Positions 52,233 through 62,353 are shown, counted from the first letter of the stretch. The stretch is DNA of 64,000 bases from Rhodobium gokarnense (GCF_025961475.1 NZ_JAOQNS010000004.1:1-64000); one strand, 5' to 3'. The notes: generated from the sequence alone by a model not told the origin. Made by a program: numbers and translations.

Positions 52233-52343
52233 TCCGCTTTTCCTCGGAGAAATCGGTCTGCCGGGGCCGGGTGCCAATTTCACCGCACGGTCCCGATTGG
52301 AGCGTCACCCTAGTCATTGCGCGGCCCTTGTCAAGAATTCGTG

Positions 52344-53516
52344 TCATCGGCCGGCCCATCTGGCGATGCGGAAGCCGGCGATCGCCACGTATCCGCCGAA
52401 GAAGAGGGCGCAGACGATGGGGAAGCCGTGCGGATTGATGTCCATGCCGATGCCCATCAGGGCCGGGCCGACCAGCATGCCGATGGAGTACATCATGACG
52501 AAGGCGGCGGTGGCGGCGGCAAGGTCGGCGTCGCGGTAGCGCGCGGCAAGGTGGGCAAGGCCGATGGTGTAGAGCCCGGCGGTGACGCCGCCCCAGACGA
52601 AGAGGGTGACGAAGAGTGCGGACATCGTATCGGCAAAGACCGGGATGAGGAGGGCGCCGACGACGCCGATGAGCCCGCAGATGAGAAGCAGTACGCGCTT
52701 GTCCATGCGGTCACTCATCCAGCCGAGCGGCACCTGCAGGGCAACGTTGCCGAGGGCGGCGGCGGTCACCAGAAGCGTCGCCGTTGCCGCATCGAGGCCG
52801 ATCCTGAGGCCGTAGATCGGCAGGATGGAGAGCATGCCGGTTTCCACCGCACCGAAGGCAAGGACCGCGATGGTCGCCGCGGGAACGGCGAGCAGAAACT
52901 TCGCAAAAGGCTGTCCCGGCTTCTTCTCGATGCGCGGACTGGTCTCGCGGGCCATGACGACCGGGATCGCGGACAGGGCAAGGATGAGGGTGCCGATGAG
53001 AAAGGGCAGGGCGCCTTCGGAGCCCGTCACCGACAGCACGATGGGACCGGCGGCAACCCCGATCGACAGGAAGGTGGCGTAGACGCCGAGGATGAAGCCG
53101 CGCTTTTCGCTCGGTGCAGCCGACGATATCCAGAACTCGGACAATACGAAGATCGCCGTCGTTGCGCCGTGGAACACGAAGCGCAGGCCGAACCAGGCCC
53201 AATAGGACGAGATGACGAAGAAGCCGAGGAAGCTTGCCATGGAGGCGGCAATGAGGATGAGGATCAGCCGCGCCGTGCCGATGCGCCGGGCGAGCGGGGC
53301 AACGAACGGCACCCAGAAGATGGAGGAAACGCCGGCCATTGCCGAATTGATGCCGATGGCGGTGCCGGAAAAGCCGCGCGCCTCCATGACCAGGGCAAGC
53401 AGCGGCATGGACAGGCTGATGGCGACGCCGACGGTGGAAATGGAGGCGATCGCGGCGGCCATGCCGCGGCGGTCGACCGGCCGAGATGCCGCTCCTTGCA
53501 CGCTCCGTTCCGCCAT
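52344..53516 (-). CDS. MFS transporter
   Basis: A 390-residue, 12-helix major facilitator. Helix 1 is ISTVGVAISLSMPLLALVMEARG, with FVAPLARRIGTARLILILIA after helix 2 (a variant of the GxLaDrxGrr loop), and WMSDRMDKRVLLLICGLIG in the second half. The substrate is unknown, and the pattern is that of sugar or drug efflux members such as the YcaD-like group. It stands 54 bases from the NUDIX gene on the same strand. Confidence 0.85.
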   Translation of the reverse strand: MAERSVQGAASRPVDRRGMAAAIASISTVGVAISLSMPLLALVMEARGFSGTAIGINSAMAGVSSIFWVPFVAPLARRIGTARLILILIAASMASFLGFFVISSYWAWFGLRFVFHGATTAIFVLSEFWISSAAPSEKRGFILGVYATFLSIGVAAGPIVLSVTGSEGALPFLIGTLILALSAIPVVMARETSPRIEKKPGQPFAKFLLAVPAATIAVLAFGAVETGMLSILPIYGLRIGLDAATATLLVTAAALGNVALQVPLGWMSDRMDKRVLLLICGLIGVVGALLIPVFADTMSALFVTLFVWGGVTAGLYTIGLAHLAARYRDADLAAATAAFVMMYSIGMLVGPALMGIGMDINPHGFPIVCALFFGGYVAIAGFRIARWAGR

Positions 53517-53570
53517 GACGCCCCGCTACTCCGCACACTCGCGCCGACAGGGCGCCCGCACGATCCGCCG

Positions 53571-54317
53571 TCAGATCATGTCGCGGCGAAAGCCGCTGCC
53601 GAGCCAATAATAGAACGGCACCGGCGTTTCCGGGGCAAGCTTGGGGTCGCAGGCAAGCCGCTCCTCCAGCTCCTCGATGATCACCTTGGTGATGGTCGGA
53701 AGCTCCAGGTCGTGGGCCTCGGCAAGGGTCGGCCAGTCGACCTCCTCCAGTTCGCCAGAGGGACCGGTGCCGCCCGGCAGGGTATCGGCGACGGCGTCGG
53801 CGAAGACGACGAGGAAGCGGGTGTCGAAGCGGCGCGGCCGGCGCGGCGGGGTGATGGCGCGGCCGATATAGCGAATCGGCGCGAGGTCCGGGACGATGCC
53901 GCGTTCCGTAAAGGCGATCCAGGTCGGGTCCGACGCCGGAAGCGCCGGGCCGTCGGCCTTCGTGCCGATGAAGACGCCTGTCTCCTCGAAGGTCTCGCGG
54001 ATGGCGGCGATGCCGAAGGCCCTGGCCCGGGTCTCGGTCTTCGGGCCCTTCATGGCGTGCATCAGCTTGTCGCGGATGGCCTCGTGGTAGTCGCCGGCCG
54101 CCCGCACGCGGGAATCGCCGGGATCGACCCGCCCGCCCGGAAAGACGAACTTGCCCGGCAGGAAGACGTGGCGCTCGTGGCGCCGTCCCATCAGCACGCG
54201 CACCGGCCCGCCCGCCGTCCTGTCGAGGATCAGGAGCGTTGCCGCGTCCTTCGGCCGGCGGTTGGCGTGGGTCTGGTTGCGTTCGGTGTTGGTCAGGCGC
54301 TCGGCGAGATCGGCCAT
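53571..54317 (-). CDS. NUDIX hydrolase
   Basis: A 248-residue NUDIX protein of the larger, DUF-like kind. FVFPGGRVDPGD leads to the box, which continues as AFGIAAIRETFEETGVFIG (the REx2EExG motif with metal-binding Glu residues). A later segment (GRAITPPRRPRRFDTRFLVVF) resembles CoA pyrophosphatase relatives. The substrate is not determined. It is 32 bases after the DUF983 gene on the same strand. Confidence 0.87.
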   Translation of the reverse strand: MADLAERLTNTERNQTHANRRPKDAATLLILDRTAGGPVRVLMGRRHERHVFLPGKFVFPGGRVDPGDSRVRAAGDYHEAIRDKLMHAMKGPKTETRARAFGIAAIRETFEETGVFIGTKADGPALPASDPTWIAFTERGIVPDLAPIRYIGRAITPPRRPRRFDTRFLVVFADAVADTLPGGTGPSGELEEVDWPTLAEAHDLELPTITKVIIEELEERLACDPKLAPETPVPFYYWLGSGFRRDMI

Positions 54318-54348
54318 GGTCCGTTTTCCGGTTGTCGCCCGGCGGGGC

Positions 54349-54774
54349 TCAGTCCTCGCCGAATTCCGGCGTGTGGTTGGGATCGAAGCCGTGCATGAAG
54401 AGCGCCCATTGCAGGCCGACGACGGCGCCCTTCACGGGGCGCAAGAGGGCGAGCGAGAGCAGCGCCGTCAGCGGCAGCCAGACCGCCATCTGCAGCCAGA
54501 TCGGCGGCCCCCAGAGCTTTTCCACCGCCAGGATCAGGCCGACGATGATATGGCCGACGATGAAGATGGTGAAATAGGGCGGGGCGTCGTCGGCGCGGTG
54601 GTGGTGAAGCGCCTCGTTGCAGGTGCCGCAATGGTCCTTGACGGTCAGATAGCCGTCGAACAGGGCGCCGGTGCCGCAGGAGGGGCATTTCGAGGCCATG
54701 CCGCGGGCGAGCGCGTTGCCGATCGGGCGCGCGGGCGGCCCGTCCGGCGGCGATTCGAAAACCTGCTGGTGCAT
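54349..54774 (-). CDS. DUF983 membrane protein with zinc ribbon
   Basis: A 141-residue protein: an N-terminal zinc ribbon made of KCPSCGTG and HCGTCNEALH, then two membrane helices (YFTIFIVGHIIVGLILAVEKLWG, WLPLTALLSLALLRPVKGAVV). The family is common in alphaproteobacteria near rnr. Its function is unknown. It lies 11 bases after the rnr stop and is very probably cotranscribed. Confidence 0.88.
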   Translation of the reverse strand: MHQQVFESPPDGPPARPIGNALARGMASKCPSCGTGALFDGYLTVKDHCGTCNEALHHHRADDAPPYFTIFIVGHIIVGLILAVEKLWGPPIWLQMAVWLPLTALLSLALLRPVKGAVVGLQWALFMHGFDPNHTPEFGED

Positions 54775-54785
54775 GGCGTTGTTCC

Positions 54786-57089
54786 TCAGCGCCGCTTGAC
54801 GCGTTTTTTGCCCCGCGCGGCCTTGGCCGTTGTGGGTTTGTTGCGGACGGCACGGCGTTTTGCCGCGCCTTTCCCGGAAGGTTTCTGATACCTGCCTTCG
54901 GAGAGAAGTTCAAACCGGAGCGCGCCGGCAAGCGGCATTGCCTCGGCCAGTTGCACCTCGACCCGGTCGCCGAGCTGGTAGGTTTCGCCGGTGCGGTCGC
55001 CGGTCATGGAGTGGGTGACCTCGTCGTAGCGGTAGTAGTCGTCGCCGAGCTTGGACGCCGGCACGAAGCCGTCGGCGCCGCTGTCGTCGAGGCGGACGAA
55101 CAGGCCGGAGCGGGTGACGCCGGCGATACGGCCGTTGAAGGCCGCACCGATATGGTCGGCGAGCCAGTGGGCGATCAGCCGGTCGACCGTATCGCGCTCG
55201 GCCGCCATGGCGCGGCGCTCGGTTGCCGAGATCTCGGCCGAAATCCCTTCCAGCTTGTCCTCGAAACCGGACGGCAGGCCGTCCTTGCCGAAGCCGAGGG
55301 CGGCAACCAGGCTGCGGTGAACGATAAGGTCGGCATAGCGGCGGATCGGCGAGGTGAAGTGGGCGTAGCGCCTGAGATTCAGGCCGAAATGGCCGATATT
55401 GGCCGGCGAATACTCCGCCTGGGCCTGGCTCCTCAGGATCACCTCGTTGACCAGTTCGTCGTTCTCCGTGCCTTCCACGCGGGCGAGGATGGAATTGAAG
55501 ACGGCGGGGCGGAGGTTACCGGTGCGGGCGAGCTTGATGCCGATGGTCGACAGGAAATCGCGCAGCGCCTCCAGCTTTTCCGGCGTCGAGGCGTCGTGGA
55601 TGCGGTAGATCACCGGCGCGCGCTTCTTCTCCAGGGTCTCGGCTGCTGAGACATTCGCCTGGATCATGCATTCCTCGATCAGCCTGTGGGCGTCGAGGCG
55701 GGGCGGCACGACGATGCGCTCGACCGTGTCGTCGTCGTTGAGGAGGATCTTGCGCTCCGGCAAATCCAAATCCAGTGGCGCACGCGCGTCGCGGCCCTTC
55801 TTCAGGCACTCATAGGCGGCCCACAGCGGCTTCAGGATCGGCTCCAGCAGCGGGCCGGTCTTGTCGTTCGGCTTGCCGTCGATGGCTCCTTGCGCCTCCT
55901 GATACGAGAGTTTGGCGGCCGAGCGGATCATCACCCGGTGGAATTTATGGTCGAGCTTGCGGCCGCTCGCATCGAAGCGCATGCGCACGGCGAGTGCCGG
56001 CCGGTCCTCGCCCTCGCGCAGGGAGCAGAGGTCGTTGGAAATGCGCTCCGGTAGCATCGGCACGACCCGGTCGGGGAAATAGACCGAGTTGCCGCGCAGC
56101 AGCGCCTCGCGGTCGAGGGCGCTGCCGGGCCGGATGTAGTAGGCGACGTCGGCAATGGCGACGGTGACGACGAAGCCGCCCTCGTTCTTCGGGTCGTCGT
56201 CGGGGGCGGCATAAACCGCGTCGTCGTGGTCCTTGGCGTCGGCCGGGTCGATGGTGATGAGGGGGACGTCGCGCCAGTCTTCGCGCTTGTCGCCGCGGGT
56301 CTGCAGCGTCACCGGCTTTGCCGCGTCCGCTTCGGCGATGACGGCATCGGGGAAGACGTGGGGGATGGCGTGGGTGTGGATGGCGATCATGGAGACCGCC
56401 TTTTCGCTCTTCATGGAGCCGATGCGTTCGCGCACCTTGGCCCGCGGCACGCCGTAGCGGCCGGCCTTCAGGACGTCGACGGTGACGAGGTCGCCGTCCA
56501 CGGCGTCGCCGGCGTCGGCCTTCTCGACGATGTATTCCTTCTGCTTGCGGTCGACCGGGGCGATGCGCGCCGTGCCGTCCGGGCCAACCACATAGACGCC
56601 GAGGAGGGCGGTCGGCTGGCGCTCCAGCACCTTGATGGTGCGGCCGAGATAGCCGACGCCGGCGTCCGATGGCGCCTCGGCGATGCGCACCAGGACCCGG
56701 TCGCCGACGCCGGCGGCGCGGCCGGGGCGCTTGCCGCGCTCGGACAGGATCATGACGGAGGGCGGCGGGCCGTTCTCGTCCTCGTCCCACTCCATCGGCG
56801 CGCCGATGAGTTCGCCGTCCGCATCGCGGCCGCTGGCGACGACGACGGTGACGGAGGGAAGGTCGCCCGGCCGGCGCAGGGACTTGCGGCTGCCGGCGAT
56901 GAGCCCCTCGGCGGCAAGGTCCTTCAGGATTTTCTTCAGGCCGATGCGGTCGCTGCCGGTGATCCGGAAGGCGCGCGAGAGCTCGCGCTTTCCGGCGCCC
57001 GGATTGTCGGCGAGGAAGGCGAGGACGTCGTCGCGGGTGGGCAGGGTGGCGGCGGTCTTTCGCGCTGCCGTCTTTTTTAAGCGTGGCAT
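54786..57089 (-). CDS. rnr: ribonuclease R
   Basis: A 767-residue 3'-5' exoribonuclease. An N-terminal helix-turn-helix like region (DDVLAFLADNPGAGKRELSRAFRI) is followed by cold-shock domains, the RNB catalytic core with TIDPADAKDHDDAVYA (metal-binding Asp residues) and SPIRRYADLIVHRSL, then an S1 domain (FNGRIAGVTRSGLFVRLDDSG) and a Lys/Arg-rich tail. It degrades structured RNA. ATG 57089 begins MPRLKK; longer frames overlap non-coding GC-rich sequence. Confidence 0.96.
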   Translation of the reverse strand: MPRLKKTAARKTAATLPTRDDVLAFLADNPGAGKRELSRAFRITGSDRIGLKKILKDLAAEGLIAGSRKSLRRPGDLPSVTVVVASGRDADGELIGAPMEWDEDENGPPPSVMILSERGKRPGRAAGVGDRVLVRIAEAPSDAGVGYLGRTIKVLERQPTALLGVYVVGPDGTARIAPVDRKQKEYIVEKADAGDAVDGDLVTVDVLKAGRYGVPRAKVRERIGSMKSEKAVSMIAIHTHAIPHVFPDAVIAEADAAKPVTLQTRGDKREDWRDVPLITIDPADAKDHDDAVYAAPDDDPKNEGGFVVTVAIADVAYYIRPGSALDREALLRGNSVYFPDRVVPMLPERISNDLCSLREGEDRPALAVRMRFDASGRKLDHKFHRVMIRSAAKLSYQEAQGAIDGKPNDKTGPLLEPILKPLWAAYECLKKGRDARAPLDLDLPERKILLNDDDTVERIVVPPRLDAHRLIEECMIQANVSAAETLEKKRAPVIYRIHDASTPEKLEALRDFLSTIGIKLARTGNLRPAVFNSILARVEGTENDELVNEVILRSQAQAEYSPANIGHFGLNLRRYAHFTSPIRRYADLIVHRSLVAALGFGKDGLPSGFEDKLEGISAEISATERRAMAAERDTVDRLIAHWLADHIGAAFNGRIAGVTRSGLFVRLDDSGADGFVPASKLGDDYYRYDEVTHSMTGDRTGETYQLGDRVEVQLAEAMPLAGALRFELLSEGRYQKPSGKGAAKRRAVRNKPTTAKAARGKKRVKRR

Positions 57090-57260
57090 CGGGGGTCCGG
57101 TCGAAAACAAAAATGGCCCGGCGGACGGGCGCCGGGCGGACCGGTGCTTTCGCCGTTCAGGGGGCGGGGTTACCGGAAATGTGGCGCCCCGGCCGTGCGC
57201 AGACAAGCCCCGGGGCGTGCCAAAGCGCGAAAAGGACGGGTCCGAACGGCGTCCGAAGGA

Positions 57261-59906
57261 CTAGAAGGGCGCGGTTTCGTCCTCCGAGTCGGCCTTTTTC
57301 TTGGCCGGCGCCTTCTTTGTCGTTGTCTTTTTCGCCGCGGTCTTTTTCGTCGCCGTCTTCTTTGCTGCCGGTTTCTTGGCGGCCGCCTTCTTCTTAGTCG
57401 GTGCCTTGCCGGCCTTGGCCGTGATCATTTCCACGGCCTGTTCCAGCGTGACGTCTTCCGGCTTCACGTCCTTCGGCAGGGTGGCGTTGACCTTGCCGTG
57501 GTTGACGTAAGGCCCGTAGCGGCCGTCGCGCACGGTGATCGGGCCGCCGGCGTCGGGGTGCTCGCCGAGCTCCTTGAGGACCGCGGCGCCGCGCCCGCGC
57601 CCGCCCTTGGCCTGCTTTTCGGCGATCAGGGAGACGGCGCGGTTGAGGCCGACGGTGAAGACCTCGTCGACGTTGTCCAGGTTGGCGTAGGTGCGCTCGT
57701 GCTGGACGAAGGGGCCGTAGCGGCCGATGCCGGCGCTGATCATCTGGCCGGTCTCCGGATGCGGGCCGACCTCGCGCGGCAGGCGCAGGAGCCTCAGCGC
57801 CTTTTCAAGGTCCATGGCGGCGACGTCCCAGCCCTTGGGGATGGTCGCGCGCTTCGGCTTGTCGCCCTCGCCGAGCTGGATATAGGCGCCGAAGCGGCCA
57901 TCGCGCAGCGTCACCATCTCGCCGGTTTCCGGGTCGGTGCCGAGTTCACGCGGGCCGGTCTGGGCCGCCGCGCCGTCCTCGCCGTTGCCCTCAACCAATT
58001 GCCGGGTGAAGCGGCATTCGGGATAGTTGGAGCAGCCGATGAAGGCGCCGTAGCGCCCGACCTTGAGGCTGAGGCGGCCGTCGTCGCATTGCGGGCAGGC
58101 GCGGGGATCGGTGCCGTCTTCCTTTGCCGGGAAGATGTGCGGCCCGAGGATATCGTTGAGGGCGTCGAGGACCTCGGAGACGCGCAGATCCTTGATCTCG
58201 TCGACGGCGCCGGAGAAGTTGCGCCAGAAATCGCGCAGCACTTCCTTCCAGTCCAGTTCGTCAGCGGAGATGCGGTCGAGCTCTTCCTCAAGGGCGGCGG
58301 TGAAGTCGTATTCCACATAGCGCCGGAAGAAGCTCTCCAGGAACGCGGTGACGAGGCGGCCCTTGTCCTCCGGCACCAGCCGCTTCTTGTCGAGCCGGAC
58401 ATATTCCCGATCGCGCAGCACGGTGAGGGTAGAGGTGTAGGTGGACGGCCGGCCGATGCCGAGCTCTTCCATCTTCTTGATGAGCGTTGCCTCGGTGAAG
58501 CGCGGCGGCGGCTCGGTAAAGTGCTGGCTGGCGACGATCTTTTCCCGGCTCGGTTTCTCGCCGGTGGCGAGTTTCGGCAGCCGGCGGCTCTCCTCGTCCT
58601 CCTCGTCGTCCTTGCCTTCCTGGTAGAGGGCGAGGAACCCGTCGAAGCGCATGACCTGGCCGGTGGCACGCACGATCGCGGCGCGGCTGCCGTCGACGGC
58701 GTCGATGTCGACCGTGGTGCGCTCGATCTCGGCCGACTGCATCTGGCTGGCGACGGTCCGCTTCCAGACGAGGTCGTAGAGCTTTGCCTGCTCGGCATCG
58801 AGAAACCGGGTGACGTCCTTCGGCCGGCGGCGCACGTCGGTCGGGCGGATCGCCTCGTGGGCTTCCTGGGCGTTCTTGGCCTTGGTGGAATAGAAGCGCG
58901 CCTTTTCCGGCACATAGCGCGTCCCGTAATCGGCCTCGATGACGCCGCGGGCGCCGGAAATCGCTTCCGGGGCGATCTGCACGCCGTCCGTCCGCATATA
59001 GGTGATGAGGCCGACGGTCTCGCCGCCCATGTCGATGCCCTCATAGAGGCGCTGGGCAATCTGCATGGTGCGCTGGGCGGAAAAGCCGAGCTTGCGCGAG
59101 GCTTCCTGCTGAAGCGTCGAGGTGGTGAAGGGCGGGTGCGGGTTGCGCTTGGTCGGCTTGGCCTCGACCGAGCGCACCGTGAACGAGGCGCGCTCCAGGT
59201 GGGCCTTCAGGTCCATCGCCTGGGCCTCGGTGCCGATGTCAAGGCGGGTGATCTTCTTGCCGTCGGCGCCGACGATGCGGGCTTCGAAGGCTTCCCCGGC
59301 CGCGCTTTTCAGATGCGCGATCAGGCTCCAGTATTCCTGGGCAACGAAGCTCTCGATCTCGCGCTCGCGGTCGCAGACGAGGCGCAGCGCCACGGACTGC
59401 ACGCGGCCGGCGGAACGGGCGCCCGGAAGCTTGCGCCACAGCACCGGCGACAGGGTGAAGCCGACGAGGTAGTCCAGCGCCCGGCGCGCCAGATAGGCAT
59501 CGACCAGGGGCGCGTCGATCGTGCGCGGCTTGGCCATCGCGTCGGTGATCGCGGACTTCGTCACGGCATTGAAGACGACGCGCTCGACCGGCTGGTCCTT
59601 CAGCACCTTCTTGGCCTTCAGCACCTGTAGAACGTGCCAGGAGATCGCTTCGCCCTCGCGATCCGGGTCGGTTGCGAGGATCAGGCCGTCGGACGCTTTG
59701 ACCGCCTTTGCAATCTCGTTCAACCTCTTGTTGGCCTTGCCGTCGACTTCCCAGGACATGGAAAAGTCGTTTTCCGGATCGACCGATCCGTCCTTGGCCG
59801 GCAGGTCCCGGACATGGCCGAAGGACGCCATGACCTGGTAATCGGAGCCGAGATATTTGTTGATCGTTTTCGCCTTGGCCGGCGATTCGACGATGACGAC
59901 GCGCAT
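57261..59906 (-). CDS. topA: DNA topoisomerase I
   Basis: An 881-residue type IA topoisomerase relaxing negative supercoils. TOPRIM domain at the start (VVIVESPAKAKTINKYLG, then LATDPDREGEAISWH). The active-site Tyr is in GLITYMRTDGV near residue 315. C-terminal zinc finger CPQC-x-C-x-C (ACPQCDDG, CSNYPECRF), two topoisomerase-C repeats (GRYGPFVQHERTYA, DGRYGPYVNHGK) and a Lys-Ala-rich tail. The ATG at 59906 is the true start; an upstream TTG would add four residues. It follows dprA. Confidence 0.97.
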   Translation of the reverse strand: MRVVIVESPAKAKTINKYLGSDYQVMASFGHVRDLPAKDGSVDPENDFSMSWEVDGKANKRLNEIAKAVKASDGLILATDPDREGEAISWHVLQVLKAKKVLKDQPVERVVFNAVTKSAITDAMAKPRTIDAPLVDAYLARRALDYLVGFTLSPVLWRKLPGARSAGRVQSVALRLVCDREREIESFVAQEYWSLIAHLKSAAGEAFEARIVGADGKKITRLDIGTEAQAMDLKAHLERASFTVRSVEAKPTKRNPHPPFTTSTLQQEASRKLGFSAQRTMQIAQRLYEGIDMGGETVGLITYMRTDGVQIAPEAISGARGVIEADYGTRYVPEKARFYSTKAKNAQEAHEAIRPTDVRRRPKDVTRFLDAEQAKLYDLVWKRTVASQMQSAEIERTTVDIDAVDGSRAAIVRATGQVMRFDGFLALYQEGKDDEEDEESRRLPKLATGEKPSREKIVASQHFTEPPPRFTEATLIKKMEELGIGRPSTYTSTLTVLRDREYVRLDKKRLVPEDKGRLVTAFLESFFRRYVEYDFTAALEEELDRISADELDWKEVLRDFWRNFSGAVDEIKDLRVSEVLDALNDILGPHIFPAKEDGTDPRACPQCDDGRLSLKVGRYGAFIGCSNYPECRFTRQLVEGNGEDGAAAQTGPRELGTDPETGEMVTLRDGRFGAYIQLGEGDKPKRATIPKGWDVAAMDLEKALRLLRLPREVGPHPETGQMISAGIGRYGPFVQHERTYANLDNVDEVFTVGLNRAVSLIAEKQAKGGRGRGAAVLKELGEHPDAGGPITVRDGRYGPYVNHGKVNATLPKDVKPEDVTLEQAVEMITAKAGKAPTKKKAAAKKPAAKKTATKKTAAKKTTTKKAPAKKKADSEDETAPF

Positions 59907-60248
59907 GGATTTCCGCAAAAACAGGGCGTTATAAGGGGTCGGGCCGGTGATCGGAGGCCTGCCCGAGGGTGCCCGTGTGTAGAGACGAACCCCCGACCTC
60001 GTCCAGAAAAATCGTGAATCACCGCCGCGAAGTCAAATAGGAAACCCGAAGCAGCGTGCAATAGCCGGTGCCGGAAGATGCGGTTTCCTCGCCTTGATAC
60101 AACCAATGCGATTAATTTGATAAAATGCATCCCTTCGGATACAATCCGGTGCGTCGGGCACCCGTGACGCCAGGTTGTGTGCCCGGGTCGGTATCGGAGG
60201 GTGTGGTGGACCATCTGCCATCCCCGCAACGGAGATGCAACACGGTTC
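59907..60248 (+). promoter_or_regulatory. spacer upstream of the 64-residue protein gene
   Basis: A 342-base gap between topA (minus) and the small plus-strand gene, so it probably carries both promoters. TTGATA at 60094 and a GATAAAAT stretch near 60119-60126 could form part of a promoter, but the spacing is not ideal. No other gene or stable hairpin was noticed. Confidence 0.35.
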
Positions 60249-60443
60249 ATGAGTGCCCGGATCGAAGCCTCGCAGGCGGATACCGCCCTCTACATCGAGA
60301 ACATGTGCGCGGAATTGCGCAACATGGCGGCAACCGCCGACCTCAACATGCTCGCCTATCTGCTCGACATCGCCCGGGAAGAGGCGGCGGCGCAGACGAT
60401 TTCCATCCGGCCGATGCCGAAGGCGTCGCAGTCGGCCTCGTGA
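60249..60443 (+). CDS. conserved small helical protein
   Basis: A 64-residue protein (MSARIEASQADTALYIENM, then CAELRNMAATADLNMLAYLLDIAREEAAAQT). It resembles small alphaproteobacterial proteins with the same LAYLLDxAREEA pattern found near dprA/topA, whose function is unknown. Amphipathic helices suggest a dimer or a binding partner. The ATG at 60249 has CAACGGAGA ahead. It is convergent with dprA, with a 104-base gap. Confidence 0.68.
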   Translation: MSARIEASQADTALYIENMCAELRNMAATADLNMLAYLLDIAREEAAAQTISIRPMPKASQSAS

Positions 60444-60547
60444 TCATGTCAGGTTGCAAATTTATATTTTTACCGTTTTAAGGTAGCACAACCGCACCTG
60501 TCCCGCCGGATGTGGCGCGCGCGTCGATTCCCTCGGCCAAGGTTCGG

Positions 60548-61699
60548 TCAGTAGACCAGCGAGACTTTTTGCGCGCCGTGGCGCTCCAGCCGGCCGGCGA
60601 CTTCCAGCTCGATCAGCACGATCCGCACGACCGCAACGGCGAGCCCGGTGTGGCGGACGATCTCGTCGACGGTGACGGGCGTTGCCCCCAGCGCATCGAT
60701 GATCTGCCGCCGGGTGGCGTCGTCGGGCTCGGAGATCGGGAACGGGGTGTCCGATTCCGGCTCCTCGACGGCGGTATCGAAAGCCGGGCCGCCCGAATCG
60801 ATCAGCGGCGAGAGCGCGGTGAGGATGTCGCCGACGGACAGCACCATGGTGGCGCCATCCTTGATCAGCCGGTTGCAGCCCTCCGTGCGCGGATCGAGCA
60901 TGGAGCCGGGCGCGGCGAACACCTCGCGGCCTTGCTCCAGGGCGAAGCGGGCGGTGTGGAGGGCGCCGGAGCGGCGCGAGGCCTCGACGACGATGACGCC
61001 GTAGGAGAGCCCTGAGATCAGCCGGTTGCGGCGCGGAAAGTCGCGGGCCCGCGGCGCCCAGCCGAAGGGCATTTCGCTGACGATGGCGCCGCCGGCATCG
61101 ACGATCGCCCGGTAGAGACCCTCGTTTTCCGGCGGATAGATGTGGTCGAGGCCGCCGGCGAGCACGGCGACGGTGCCGGTCTCAAGGCTCGCCTTGTGGG
61201 CGGCGGTGTCGATGCCCCGGGCGAGCCCGGAGACGACGACGAGGTCGGCCGCGGCGAGTTCGCCTGAGAGCTTTGCCGCGATCTTGCAGCCGGCAATGGA
61301 GGCGTTGCGGGCGCCGACGATGGCAACGGCATTGCCGGCAAGCGGTGTCGCATCGCCGATGACGGCAAGGAGCGGTGGTGGCGCGTCGATGAAGCGCAGG
61401 AGCCGCGGATAGTCCGGCTCGCCGAGGGCGACGAAACGGGCGCCCATCGCTGCGCAGCGGTCCAGTTCGTCCTCGGCATCGACCTGCGTGCAGATGCGAA
61501 TGCGTTTCTTGGCGCCGCCGCGGCGGGAGAGTTCCGGCAACGCCTCCAGCGCCTCGGTCGCCGAGCCGTAGTGATTGACGAGGCTTCGGAACGTTGCGGG
61601 GCCGATGTTTTCCGACCGGATGAGCCGCAACCAGGCGAGGCGCTGGGCGTCGGTGAGCCGGATGGAGCTCTGTTTTCTGTCCGGCCCGTCTTCGCTCAT
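60548..61699 (-). CDS. dprA: DNA-processing protein DprA
   Basis: A 383-residue protein that loads RecA onto incoming single-stranded DNA during transformation. SAM-like N-terminal domain (WLRLIRSENIGPATFRSLVNHYG), Rossmann fold (NAVAIVGARNASIAGCK, VVVSGLARGIDTAAHKAS, RRNRLISGLSYGVIVVEAS) and a C-terminal winged helix (VTVDEIVRHTGLAVAVVRIVLIELEVAGRLERH). Presence in this conserved cluster does not prove natural competence, since DprA is widespread. plsY precedes it by 18 bases on the same strand. Confidence 0.95.
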   Translation of the reverse strand: MSEDGPDRKQSSIRLTDAQRLAWLRLIRSENIGPATFRSLVNHYGSATEALEALPELSRRGGAKKRIRICTQVDAEDELDRCAAMGARFVALGEPDYPRLLRFIDAPPPLLAVIGDATPLAGNAVAIVGARNASIAGCKIAAKLSGELAAADLVVVSGLARGIDTAAHKASLETGTVAVLAGGLDHIYPPENEGLYRAIVDAGGAIVSEMPFGWAPRARDFPRRNRLISGLSYGVIVVEASRRSGALHTARFALEQGREVFAAPGSMLDPRTEGCNRLIKDGATMVLSVGDILTALSPLIDSGGPAFDTAVEEPESDTPFPISEPDDATRRQIIDALGATPVTVDEIVRHTGLAVAVVRIVLIELEVAGRLERHGAQKVSLVY

Positions 61700-61717
61700 G
61701 CGCTCATCCCATGGGGC

Positions 61718-62332
61718 TCAAGATCGGGCGCCGATCTTCGGCTCGGTGCCGGAAACGAGGCGGGCGATGTTGGTGCGGTGCTTGAACCAGGCCAGAAGGG
61801 CAAGGAGCACCGTGAAGACGGCCAGTTTCGGCTGGTTGAACCCGAGCGCCACCACCGGGGTCAGCGCACTGGCGACCAGCGCCGACAGCGAGGAGAACCG
61901 TGTGATCAGCGCGACCACCAGCCAGATGGCGCAAAAGGCGACGGCGATCGGCCAGGACAGGCCCAGGAGCACGCCGATGAAGGTGGCGATGCCTTTACCC
62001 CCCTTGAACCCCAGCCAGACCGGATAGAGGTGGCCCAGGAAGGCGCCAAGGCCGGCGATGAGGGCCGCCTCGAACGACCAATCGGCGGCAACCACGACCG
62101 GCACCGTTCCCTTCAGGACGTCGCCGAGAAGGGTGAGGGCGGCCACGCCCTTGTTGCCGGTTCGCAGCACGTTGGTGGCGCCGATGTTGCCGGAGCCGAT
62201 GGAGCGGATGTCGCCGAGGCCGAACAGCCGGGTGAAGAGGAGGCCGAAGGGGATCGAGCCCAGCAGATAGCCGAAGAGAAGGGCGATCGCCATGTGCGGC
62301 CAGGGAAGGGACCAGGAGAGGATGTCGGTCAT
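61718..62332 (-). CDS. plsY: glycerol-3-phosphate acyltransferase PlsY
   Basis: A 204-residue membrane enzyme using acyl phosphate to acylate glycerol 3-phosphate, first step of phospholipid synthesis. Five helices and the three family motifs: [36 protein letters not shown] and a C-terminal [10 protein letters not shown]. The ATG at 62332 begins TDILSWSLP. Order pyrC'-plsY-dprA-topA is conserved in Hyphomicrobiales. Confidence 0.96.
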   Translation of the reverse strand: MTDILSWSLPWPHMAIALLFGYLLGSIPFGLLFTRLFGLGDIRSIGSGNIGATNVLRTGNKGVAALTLLGDVLKGTVPVVVAADWSFEAALIAGLGAFLGHLYPVWLGFKGGKGIATFIGVLLGLSWPIAVAFCAIWLVVALITRFSSLSALVASALTPVVALGFNQPKLAVFTVLLALLAWFKHRTNIARLVSGTEPKIGARS

Positions 62333-62353
62333 GGCCGGACCCCAAAGGATGCG

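Noticed and set aside
57144-59630. An 828-codon open frame on the plus strand across topA
   Set aside because: It is antisense to the topoisomerase gene and reflects high-GC codon bias. It has no ribosome site or family sequence.
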